6,041 nucleotides of DNA from the NCBI GenBank assembly GCA_937980625.1, contig CALJPJ010000068.1, positions 1 through 6,041 on the forward strand, read 5' to 3'. How positions within the stretch are numbered: position 1 is the first letter of the stretch; the number at the start of each line of letters is the position of its first letter. The notes under the pieces are model-generated. The model worked only from the letters and a program-made list of their open reading frames with translations, did no database searches and was not told where the DNA came from. The stretch is from an uncultured Bdellovibrionales bacterium. Lineage in GTDB: Bacteria; Bdellovibrionota; Bdellovibrionia; Bdellovibrionales; UBA1609. Shown in pieces: positions 1-6,041 of this stretch. A program made the position numbers and the translations under genes.

Positions 1-671
1 ATTTTGGCAATAACTAAGGCTGCAGGCGCAGATAAAACACTGGCTGTTAACAAGTGACCGGCAATATCAGGAACTTTATCTTTCAATAACCCCACATAGG
101 CTGCAAAAACACTTCCGGCAACTGTGGCCATACCTCCAACCATAACAGAGAATAACTCAGATTTTGTTAGTTTATTAATAAAAGGCTTAATAATGAGGGG
201 AGCTTCCGTTTGGCCAACAAACACATTGGCAGCTGCGGCCAAAGATTCAGCACCACTGACTTTTAATGTTTTATACATTAACCATGCAAAGACATGAACA
301 ATTTTTTGCATAATTTTTAAATGGTAAAGTACAGCCATTAAAGCGGATAAGAAGATAATGACTGGCAATACTTGAAAAGCTAAAATAAAACCAGATTTTT
401 CTATATTCATCAGGCTACCAAATAAAAACTCAGTTCCTTTACCAGCAAAATTTAAAATGGATGTAAAAAATATATTTGCAGAATTAAAAATTGGCCTCAG
501 TGGTCCGTTAAAGTTTAAGGCCGGAATTCCAAGTACACTGATGGCAAGAACAAATTGTAACGCAAGTCCTGAAATTATAAATTTATAATCCACCTTTTTC
601 TTGTTGTTAGATAGTAAGAAGGCAAAGCCTAAGAAACAAAAAATACCAAAAACACTAATTAATTTTTCCAT
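1..671 (-). CDS. nupC: Concentrative nucleoside transporter (CNT/NupC family), N-terminal half, 3' end outside the window
   Basis: Inner-membrane symporter that takes up nucleosides using a cation gradient (Na+ or H+). The frame is open for 223 codons from the ATG at 671 to the window edge; family members are about 400 residues, so about half is visible. Hydrophobic segments lie at roughly residues 3-21, 29-47 and 94-118. Family signatures read in order: GTEFLFG (79-85), VFVGQTEAPL (150-159), SELFSVMVGGMATVAGS, and HLLTASVLSAPAALVIAK near the edge. Gln154, Thr155 and Glu156 match in position, as I recall it, the nucleoside-contacting QTE of the Vibrio cholerae CNT structure. The second binding half is not visible. 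The GQTEAPL form is that of vcCNT and eukaryotic CNTs, not the GQSEN form of E. coli NupC, which favours Na+ coupling (inference). A weak ribosome site (AGGT, 686-689) precedes the ATG. The symbol is a family-level name. Confidence 0.95.
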   Translation of the reverse strand, partial: MEKLISVFGIFCFLGFAFLLSNNKKKVDYKFIISGLALQFVLAISVLGIPALNFNGPLRPIFNSANIFFTSILNFAGKGTEFLFGSLMNIEKSGFILAFQVLPVIIFLSALMAVLYHLKIMQKIVHVFAWLMYKTLKVSGAESLAAAANVFVGQTEAPLIIKPFINKLTKSELFSVMVGGMATVAGSVFAAYVGLLKDKVPDIAGHLLTASVLSAPAALVIAK

Positions 672-836
672 AAATATCTGATTAACCTATGTTTTTATAA
701 AAATATAGTGTCTATTGAATCTTGATGAAGTTGGCGGCTAAGGCCTTGTAATTACTAATTAATTTTGTTTTATTGTTTTTGAATAGACTTCACAAAATTA
801 TTAATGGGGCGGGTGGTAATTTACAATTTATAATTT
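672..836 (-). promoter_or_regulatory. Spacer between protease and transporter genes, with candidate -10 boxes
   Basis: This 165-bp AT-rich spacer separates the protease stop from the transporter start. On the minus strand it holds two -10-like hexamers, TATATT (707-702) and TATAAA (699-694), each one mismatch from consensus. Both lack a convincing -35; TTCATC, 16 bp before the first, is poor. An AGGT lies about 14 bases before the ATG. I see no GC-rich hairpin followed by a T run that would end transcription of the protease gene, so either termination is factor-dependent or some read-through reaches the transporter. Confidence 0.3.
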
Positions 837-2162
837 TTATTTTTTCAGTTCAATGGCCCACTGTTTCAGGGTGCCTTTATTTCTAGAAAAATCATCTTGA
901 ATTTTTAGTCGCCACTTTCCATTAGGAGAATTGTTAGTTAGTAGTTTTAGCCTTTTTTGTAAATCAGTATTATGTCCTATTGAGCGCTTAATATTATTAC
1001 CAGCCAGTCCGTTACTTTTTATTATTGAGATCTCATCACCTGAAGGGGACTGCAGCTGTATTGATAGATCTCCACTCCAGCTATGTTCTATGTCTAAATG
1101 AATAATAATTTTCGAGAAATCAATAATATTAGTTATATTCAGTGCAGACTCAATTCCATCAGATTGGTAGTCAGGAATATTAACTGCTTGGCTAGTGCTT
1201 GCAATAGTTCGATCATTATTTTTAGGTAAGTATTTTCTTATGCGAGAAATGCGAGTGACCTCCTCTCCTCTGCATTGAGAATTTCTTTGCACATAATTAC
1301 AAATATGAGACTCTTTACATCCTTTTTCTTTGTTATAAATAAAATCAAGAGAACCAGAAACTAAAATGCCTTCAATATCACCGGTGATATTATTAAATAC
1401 TGGTGAGCCAGAGTTAGAGCCATAGGCATCCAAATCTGTTCTAAATGTTTTTGAGCCAACTGATAAAACTTTACCAGCATCTGTCACTTTTGTGGGTAGC
1501 CCCGATGGTTTTCCAATCATAAAAAGTCCATCGCCTTTTTGGGTGGTACCTATAGCTCTGTACTGTAGAGGTATTCTATTTTTTACTTTTCGGTCTAACT
1601 TAATAACCGCAAAATCAAGGCCTAGCCACTCGTAAACAGTATATACAATGTCTTTGCAGAAATATACATTATCAGCCGGGAAGTTAGCATAATTAATTTT
1701 TTGTTCTTTCCAGTTTTTGGTAATATCAAAAATAAATGAGGCTTCGTTGCAATCTTGCATATCTGTTATGCAGTGGCCAGCAGTTAAAATAGTATCATCA
1801 CCAACTAATGCACCTGAGCATCGAGTTGTCATATATTGATTATAAAACCGTTCACTTTTACAAAGCTGTAGTTCTTTGCCATAGCTATTTACTGAAATTT
1901 GATAATTACCATTACTTTTTTTAATCACACGGCTTCGTTTGGCAAGGCCCGCTACCGATGACGCATACATTTTGTGAGTTTTATTTTTTACAGCATACAA
2001 GTCTTTTCGATCGTCTGTGCCATAAATGACATTTGTATTAATACTTTTATTATTGTTAATAAATTTCTGTATTTCAGGGTCAGTAATATAATCAATGCCA
2101 CAGGAGCCGGTAACAAGAATGCAGAAAGATAAAATAGATTGTGTTAAAACCTTTTTAGTCAT
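837..2162 (-). CDS. Exported trypsin/V8-like serine protease with C-terminal P-domain
   Basis: Secreted or envelope-bound endopeptidase of 441 residues. Residues 1-20 form a signal peptide (KK, then a hydrophobic core) ending VTGS-C21. This could be a lipobox, but Thr at -3 is non-canonical, so lipidation is uncertain. Residues 22-100 look like a propeptide or linker. The chymotrypsin-fold domain spans about 101-313, with the full triad visible: His130 in TAGHC, Asp183 in GLDFAVIKLD and Ser251 in YGSNSGSPVFN. The GxNSGSPV form resembles glutamyl-endopeptidase/V8-like (S1B) enzymes; Asp245 sits six residues before the serine. Cysteines at 101, 115, 131, 138, 169, 282, 288 and 297 suggest disulfides, fitting an extracytoplasmic place. 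Residues 330-441 form a P/proprotein-convertase domain (SWSGDLSIQLQSPSGDE, later NGKWRLKIQDDFSRNKGTL and a terminal W-I-L strand). P-domains usually stabilise or target the protease. Natural substrate unknown. No clear Shine-Dalgarno precedes the ATG. Confidence 0.93.
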   Translation of the reverse strand: MTKKVLTQSILSFCILVTGSCGIDYITDPEIQKFINNNKSINTNVIYGTDDRKDLYAVKNKTHKMYASSVAGLAKRSRVIKKSNGNYQISVNSYGKELQLCKSERFYNQYMTTRCSGALVGDDTILTAGHCITDMQDCNEASFIFDITKNWKEQKINYANFPADNVYFCKDIVYTVYEWLGLDFAVIKLDRKVKNRIPLQYRAIGTTQKGDGLFMIGKPSGLPTKVTDAGKVLSVGSKTFRTDLDAYGSNSGSPVFNNITGDIEGILVSGSLDFIYNKEKGCKESHICNYVQRNSQCRGEEVTRISRIRKYLPKNNDRTIASTSQAVNIPDYQSDGIESALNITNIIDFSKIIIHLDIEHSWSGDLSIQLQSPSGDEISIIKSNGLAGNNIKRSIGHNTDLQKRLKLLTNNSPNGKWRLKIQDDFSRNKGTLKQWAIELKK

Positions 2163-2228
2163 GTAAGTATAATTATTTTAAATACTTTTAAATAAAATTT
2201 TGAGGTGATTTTTGAGAACTAGATTATA
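2163..2228 (-). promoter_or_regulatory. Upstream region of the protease gene: TATAAT box and start-proximal inverted repeat
   Basis: A perfect -10 hexamer TATAAT lies at 2228-2223 on the minus strand, just inside the 3' end of the gene remnant. The best -35 candidates (AATTCA or TTCAAA, 15-17 bp away) are poor. Transcription from it would give a leader of about 50 nt. That leader contains an inverted repeat, AAGTAT (2187-2182) and ATACTT (2170-2165), with an 11-nt AT-only loop close to the ATG. No purine-rich ribosome site is seen in the last 20 bases. In sequence this AT-rich, both elements could be chance. Confidence 0.3.
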
Positions 2229-2711
2229 GGTACTACTAACTCGTTTGAATTTAAAAAAATGGTATTTTGACTGGGAATTTTTTTAGAACTTAAAGTAGGG
2301 TCTAGGAAAATTTGACCTCCTTCATGTAATAATTTTTTACATTGGTGTGGTGAGATTTTCATATTCTGACTTATCAAGGTTTATATCTTGAATACTTCCA
2401 ACCGTTATATCTGGTTTTATGCCGAGCTGGTCCACTTTAATTATATTATTATAGTGGCTCAGTTGTAGATTTAGTATTATCAGACTTATTGCCGCCAATA
2501 AGTCTTGGGTGAATTAGCTTCCAATACTTCTATTTAGTCCCTGAGTTAATAGGCTTATCAAGTGACTTAAACCCAAGACGAGTAACTTGTGAGTAGTGAA
2601 GTTCGTTTGGGAAGCTTAAAAAACTAATTTCAGAGCTGGGTTCAGGTTTAGCTTAAGCAGGTAAGGAAAAAATATATAAAAAATAAGAGTTGGCATAATA
2701 ATAGTTTTCAT
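2219..2711 (-). pseudogene. Probable decayed gene for an exported protein (three frames, internal stops)
   Basis: This minus-strand stretch fills most of the 689-bp gap and reads as coding only if several lesions are accepted. An ATG at 2711 starts a signal-peptide-like segment (MKTIIMPTLIFYIFFPYLL), whose frame stops at 2616. A second frame from 2652 continues with AKPEPSSEISFLSFPNELHY and runs to a TAG at 2532-2530, then on to TAA TAA at 2451-2446. A third frame, open for 58 codons from 2513 to 2340, contains KVDQLGIKPDITVGSIQDI and stops at 2339-2337. A fourth, from 2341, contains KKLLHEGGQIFLDPTL and ends at TAG 2221-2219. At least three frame changes and one in-frame stop argue against simple sequencing error. 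The original function is not recognisable. GIKPDITV faintly recalls the late GVxPDI strand of S41 (C-terminal processing) peptidases, but the catalytic core is absent, so an internal deletion would be required. The alternative is non-coding AT-rich DNA. Confidence 0.5.
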
Positions 2712-2719
2712 AGTATATA

Positions 2720-2748
2720 TTTTTAGCTTTGATGCTGAGTTTGTAAAT
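2720..2748 (-). promoter_or_regulatory. Candidate promoter of the gene remnant
   Basis: A -35-like TTTACA (2747-2742) is followed after 16 bp by a weak -10-like TAAAAA (2725-2720). The -35 lies within the ten-base string ATTTACAAAC (2748-2739), which recurs exactly in the putative promoter of the heme-motif gene at 4063-4054. The predicted start of transcription falls almost on the ATG at 2711, so the message would be nearly leaderless. This is tentative. Confidence 0.25.
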
Positions 2749-2765
2749 GAATGATATTAATTTTT

Positions 2766-2786
2766 ATTAACATTAACATTAACATT
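2766..2786. repeat. Short tandem hexamer repeat (ATTAAC, 3.5 copies)
   Basis: Three exact head-to-tail copies of ATTAAC plus a further ATT lie between the 3' end of the heme-motif gene and the start of the gene remnant. This is a simple-sequence tract of low complexity. Near-copies of TTAAC/CTAAC continue just beyond it (2790-2803). No function can be inferred; slipped-strand length variation is possible. Confidence 0.7.
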
Positions 2787-2851
2787 TACTTAACAAAGCT
2801 AACAAGTTTTACTGCCGTACTTTACTCATTAACAGTTTCAATATTTATAGC

Positions 2852-3997
2852 TTAATAATCTAAACTAATACTATTTACCCAAGGCATGGTGCATCCGTGA
2901 TAGTTCGAATTAGAAAGGTCTGGAATTGATAATATTTTATCTATTAAGTGATATAACTTATAGTCTGCGGCTTTTGGTAATAAAGAGTGCTTTTGATCAT
3001 GTTTAGATTTAGTGATTATACCGGTTACGTATCTGAGGAAAGTTGTAGATTTTATTTCTCTTTTTATTTTTAGTTTATCACTATTATTTAAGCGGCTGTA
3101 TAGATCAAAGCCAATCAGTCCATTTGTGGTGTTTGACCCATCTTGTTGGAGCTGTTGAATATCAATCTCAGACAGTCCAACTCTTTTAAGTAAGTCTTCT
3201 GCTTTATATAGATCAAAGCTGTTTATACACATTAGAGCTTCAATGATTTCCACTTTATTTCTTTCGTATAGTGGAGAGCTTTCAATTTGTTTAGCCATTT
3301 TTATAGCGTTTATTCGACTAACAAGATATCCTCCATGAGTATTAGGGCGATTTGTTATCTGAAAGCTGGGTTTACTGTAACTCTGAAATGGACTCGTCGG
3401 GTTAGACTCATCAAAGTTGAAATACATATAGGGTGAAGTATTTTTTGCGACCTCTTTAAATTTTATGAAATTATCTATGTTATCATTGCGAAGTCTATCG
3501 TCGTGTCTATTTCCATAAAAACCATGCCATTGATTGTAGTTTCCCCATAGAGCATTAGGCTTTTCTCCATGGCACTTTAAACATCTTGGAGGGTTTACTT
3601 TAGGTATTGGAATTAACCCCTTTGAGTTTTTCTTTAGCGGGAAGCTCAAAGAGTACAGCTCTATGTTTCGTTTGTCTTTATTAAACTGAAGTATTTCAAT
3701 GACATTGCCTTCGGCTTGATTTTTACTTCCCACATTGACAAAAAATGATCCATCAGGGGCAAAACTAATTATGGCAGGCTCCAATGGTGATGTTCCTCGC
3801 AGTCCATTCCCGGTGTGTACAATTGAAAAATAAGTTCTAAGGCTTAAAGGTAATAGTGAAATGGCGTCATCAATTTCAGTGACATTATTTTGATTTAATG
3901 TCTTCACATAATCATGAATTGTATAGCTAAAACAAAGCGCTGAGAAGTTAAGAGTTATAAATATTGTCACTACTTTTAATAAACTTATAGGTTTCAC
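2852..3997 (-). CDS. Secreted protein with a single heme c attachment motif (CxxCH), function unknown
   Basis: A 381-residue protein, probably periplasmic. It starts at GTG (3997), chosen because an AGGGG-type ribosome site (4011-4007) lies 9 bases upstream and a signal peptide follows directly: KPISLLKVV, then a hydrophobic stretch to about residue 24. The one clear motif is PPRCLKCHGEKPNALWG, with C139, C142 and H143 forming a c-type heme site, followed by an aromatic-rich segment NYNQWHGFYGNRHDD (153-167). Later segments of note are NRPNTHGGYLVSRINA (216-231) and, near the C-terminus, YHGCTMPW (366-373); C257 and C369 could pair. The protein is much longer than a classical cytochrome c and the motif is central, so it is not a simple electron carrier. 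I recall similar CxxCHG plus W/Y/WxGxYG proteins, mostly unannotated, in Bdellovibrio-like bacteria (unchecked). The flanking genes give no redox context. The signal peptide and motif are solid; the role is unknown. Confidence 0.85.
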   Translation of the reverse strand: MKPISLLKVVTIFITLNFSALCFSYTIHDYVKTLNQNNVTEIDDAISLLPLSLRTYFSIVHTGNGLRGTSPLEPAIISFAPDGSFFVNVGSKNQAEGNVIEILQFNKDKRNIELYSLSFPLKKNSKGLIPIPKVNPPRCLKCHGEKPNALWGNYNQWHGFYGNRHDDRLRNDNIDNFIKFKEVAKNTSPYMYFNFDESNPTSPFQSYSKPSFQITNRPNTHGGYLVSRINAIKMAKQIESSPLYERNKVEIIEALMCINSFDLYKAEDLLKRVGLSEIDIQQLQQDGSNTTNGLIGFDLYSRLNNSDKLKIKREIKSTTFLRYVTGIITKSKHDQKHSLLPKAADYKLYHLIDKILSIPDLSNSNYHGCTMPWVNSISLDY

Positions 3998-4005
3998 TTA
4001 GTTTT

Positions 4006-4012
4006 ACCCCTG
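4006..4012 (-). promoter_or_regulatory. Ribosome binding site supporting the GTG start
   Basis: CAGGGGT on the minus strand, with the G run ending about 9-10 bases before the GTG at 3997-3995, is the best Shine-Dalgarno-like element in the window. It decides the non-ATG start of the heme-motif gene. Confidence 0.65.
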
Positions 4013-4034
4013 TTATATGTATTTTCTGCCTTTA

Positions 4035-4062
4035 AATTTAAATACCAGGTATTGTTTGTAAA
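4035..4062 (-). promoter_or_regulatory. Candidate promoter of the heme-motif gene with a palindrome in its spacer
   Basis: TTTACA (4062-4057, one mismatch to the -35 consensus), a 16-bp spacer and TAAATT (4040-4035, four of six) form a plausible sigma-70-type promoter. It lies about 38 bases before the GTG. The spacer contains the perfect palindrome AATACC-N-GGTATT (4041-4053). A repressor or activator dimer bound there would sit between the two boxes, so this is a reasonable operator candidate. Neither the promoter nor the operator is proven, and no regulator gene is in the window. Confidence 0.35.
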
Positions 4063-4104
4063 TAGTATGAATTTGAAATATCTACATTATTGTTAAACTG
4101 AACT

Positions 4105-4126
4105 GGCCAACTTAAAGCTGTTGGGC
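4105..4126 (-). terminator. Weak hairpin after the Omp85 gene, possible terminator
   Basis: Two 7-base arms (4126-4120 and 4111-4105) pair with one mismatch around an 8-base loop. They start about 31 bases after the stop codon of the Omp85-family gene. No real T run follows on the minus strand (only GTTCAGTTTAAC), so it is a poor intrinsic terminator. It may help 3'-end formation or be incidental. Confidence 0.3.
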
Positions 4127-4156
4127 TCTAATTATTTCTACATAGCAGTTTAAAAC

Positions 4157-6041
4157 CTAGAAAGTTCCAATAGAAATATGTAAACGACCACTTTCTTCTT
4201 GGTCGCCAAACTCTCGATTAGCTTTTATACCATAATCAATAACAAAGGGGCCTAGTGGTGTATTATAGCGTAAGCCAATACCATAGGAGTGTCTGAATGG
4301 GTTATATTCATTGCCGTCACTGTCAGTTTTAATAGCGCCATCAACATCTACTCTGGCGGCATCCCAAAAAAGAACAATTCCAAAGTTACCATACACTGAA
4401 AAACGCAATTCAGTTTTTAATAGGCCATAGCTAGCATATTGAGCATCTATAACTTGTTCCGTACGATCAATCTCGAAACTACTAGGAATTCTATCAACAT
4501 CACTTTTACCACCATAACCTCGAACTGTTGAGTGGCCACCTAAAATAAATAGGTAACTTTCAGGTATACCTCCGCCAGTAAGGTCGCCAATTTTAGTGGT
4601 GTAACCTGCTCGTAACGAGTTGGCCCAAATAATTCGTGGAGTAAAAAGTTTAAAGTAGGTAGTAAAGTTGGCTTCTGCTTTTAGAAAATGGGCTTCATCT
4701 GAGGCTCCTAGTAAAGGGGTGGAGTACAGAAGATCTATTTGTGAGTAAATTCCTCTATTGGGTAAAAAGGGATTATCACGAGAGTCGAAAGTGAGAGTAG
4801 GACCAATACTTGCCACATCCACTCGATCTTTTTCTCGGGTAGTCTCTAAAGTTTGTGATTGAGAGTCCAATGACCAGATATTCCAAATACCTTTTAAGTT
4901 CTTAGATAGATCTTTTTCAAGTAAAAAACCAATTCTACGGTTTAAGTTTGACTTTAGAGTTGAGCCGCTTCCAGATAAATCACGTTCGATTTCAGTCCAA
5001 ACACGACCTCGTGTTAAGGTATTAAATATGTACGGTTCTACGTAATTACCTGAGATTTTCCAAACCTGATCTAAAAAATCTTTGTCCTCAAATCGAGTTT
5101 CCGTATCTATTCTAGCTGCAATGGCACGAGCTGTTCCAAAGAGATTATTATAAGAAACTCCGGTATAACCTCTTAAATTAAACCCACGTTCGTTGTGAGC
5201 ACCAATACCAACTTTTAATAAGCCAGGCTTTCTTTCACTCAATGTAATTAACAAGTCGCGGTTGGCGATATTAGTGTTGGGGTCAGATGTACGAATATCA
5301 ACTGATGTAAATAGTCCAAGTTTTGTTAGGCTGGTTTGTGCGCGGACAATGCGGTCAGCTGATAAAATATCATTCTCTTTAAGTTGAATCTCTCTTAATA
5401 CAACATAGTCATCAGTGAAGTCGTTACCTTCAATAATAATTTTTTTGATTCTAATTTGTGGACCTTCAATTATTTTATAGTTTAAGTTTGCTTGAGTATT
5501 ATTTTTAAAATAATTTATATATTGATTGTTCTTTGGAAATTTCATTTCAAGAAAGCCAAGGGAGTAATAATACTTAGAGATATTACTCAAGGAGCTCTCA
5601 AATAGTTTAAGGTTAAGTTGTTTGCCTTTTCTTAGTCCAATTTGACTTAAAATTTCCTCATTAGTTATAATTTTATTGCCAGAAATATCAATATTATTGA
5701 CTACTGTTTTGGGCCCTTCGTTAATAATGATTGTCACTTCAATAGCATATTTTTTTATATATTTAACTCTGGTAGAAATATGTTTAGCATGTAAAAAACC
5801 ACCGTTTTTCATATCAATAATTAGGTTGTTTATTCCCTTTTCCAGGCTTTCTGGAGTGTAAACTTTGTCGTTTAATGGTTGCGGACTATTTGCTATTAAA
5901 AACTCTTCATAAACTTTGCTTGCGGTTGTATATCGTCCACCAAATTGAATAGATTTTATTTTAACTCTTTCACCTTCATTAATATCTATTTTAAACCGCT
6001 TAATAAAGGTTTTTTTAAGAGTTTTTTGGTTTAGCTTTACC
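4157..6041 (-). CDS. BamA/TamA-type Omp85 outer-membrane protein, 5' end outside the window
   Basis: Outer-membrane beta-barrel that inserts other barrel proteins or translocates proteins. The frame is open from the window edge to the TAG at 4159-4157: 627 visible residues, with the N-terminus and signal peptide missing. Residues 1-24 look like the tail of one POTRA domain (RFKIDINEGE). Three complete POTRAs follow at about 25-110, 111-194 and 195-272, each opening with a strand such as VKIKSIQF, TVVNNIDISGN or IRIKKIIIEGND and ending in an (I)NEGP/IIEGP-like turn. The barrel (about 274-627) carries the Omp85 hallmarks DSRDNPFLPNRG (419-430), GGHSTVRGYGG with the loop-6 VRGY (506-509), LFWDAARV (557-564) and GPFVIDYG. 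It ends in Phe, the usual C-terminal BAM signal. At least four POTRAs favour a BamA-like protein over TamA (three), but the exact subfamily is unresolved, so no symbol is given. The ATG at 5812 is internal, not the start. Confidence 0.93.
   Translation of the reverse strand, partial: VKLNQKTLKKTFIKRFKIDINEGERVKIKSIQFGGRYTTASKVYEEFLIANSPQPLNDKVYTPESLEKGINNLIIDMKNGGFLHAKHISTRVKYIKKYAIEVTIIINEGPKTVVNNIDISGNKIITNEEILSQIGLRKGKQLNLKLFESSLSNISKYYYSLGFLEMKFPKNNQYINYFKNNTQANLNYKIIEGPQIRIKKIIIEGNDFTDDYVVLREIQLKENDILSADRIVRAQTSLTKLGLFTSVDIRTSDPNTNIANRDLLITLSERKPGLLKVGIGAHNERGFNLRGYTGVSYNNLFGTARAIAARIDTETRFEDKDFLDQVWKISGNYVEPYIFNTLTRGRVWTEIERDLSGSGSTLKSNLNRRIGFLLEKDLSKNLKGIWNIWSLDSQSQTLETTREKDRVDVASIGPTLTFDSRDNPFLPNRGIYSQIDLLYSTPLLGASDEAHFLKAEANFTTYFKLFTPRIIWANSLRAGYTTKIGDLTGGGIPESYLFILGGHSTVRGYGGKSDVDRIPSSFEIDRTEQVIDAQYASYGLLKTELRFSVYGNFGIVLFWDAARVDVDGAIKTDSDGNEYNPFRHSYGIGLRYNTPLGPFVIDYGIKANREFGDQEESGRLHISIGTF

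Noticed and set aside
762..836. Terminator after the protease gene
   Set aside because: T-rich and A-rich runs are present but no stable GC stem precedes them.
2163..2171. TATACT directly before the protease ATG as a -10 box; the same hexamer abuts the ATG at 2711
   Set aside because: The transcript would begin at or inside the start codon, and neither copy has a -35 at the right distance. It is probably chance in AT-rich DNA.
2219..2711. Firm naming of the gene remnant as an S41 peptidase
   Set aside because: Only a short GIKPDITV-like string supports it; no catalytic motif is present.
2766..2786. CRISPR or phage-type direct repeat
   Set aside because: Six-base units without spacers; a simple tandem repeat.
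5810..5812. ATG as the start of the Omp85-family gene
   Set aside because: The same frame is open upstream to the window edge and encodes a full POTRA domain that the ATG would cut in two.
5676..5861. A 61-codon plus-strand open frame rich in hydrophobic residues
   Set aside because: It lies entirely opposite the POTRA-coding part of the Omp85 gene, whose protein motifs are unmistakable; it is an antisense shadow.

Overview
The window is AT-rich and carries four protein genes, all on the minus strand, plus what looks like one decayed gene. It suggests a Gram-negative bacterium. There is a 16-strand-type Omp85 outer-membrane protein, three further products that are exported or sit in the membrane, and a nucleoside transporter of the cation-coupled kind found in marine and enteric bacteria. 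The low GC, the V8/trypsin-like protease with a P-domain, and a secreted single-CxxCH protein with a W/Y-rich motif are reminiscent of Bdellovibrionota (Bacteriovorax-like predatory bacteria). That placement is inference only; nothing here fixes the taxon.

Layout, in the direction of transcription (high to low coordinates). From 6041 down to 4157 is the 3' part of a BamA/TamA-type gene whose start lies outside the window. A 159-bp spacer follows, with a weak hairpin, a promoter-like element and a palindrome. Next is a GTG-started gene (3997-2852) for a secreted protein with one heme c attachment motif. Positions 2851-2163 form a 689-bp stretch with no intact gene. Most of it (2711-2219) reads as a broken minus-strand gene: a signal-peptide-like start, then coding-like segments that jump between frames and contain stops. 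Then comes a complete exported serine protease with a C-terminal P-domain (2162-837), a 165-bp spacer, and the N-terminal half of a CNT/NupC nucleoside transporter (671-1), cut by the window edge.

How the genes work together: most are cell-envelope genes (outer-membrane assembly, periplasmic or secreted proteins, inner-membrane uptake). The spacing (159, 689 and 165 bp, with separate promoter-like elements) argues for independently transcribed genes rather than one operon, and no shared pathway is evident. I found no CRISPR array, RNA gene, insertion sequence or recognisable defence or mobile system. The points most worth a second look are the gene remnant, the heme-motif protein of unclear role, and the palindrome in the spacer of its putative promoter.
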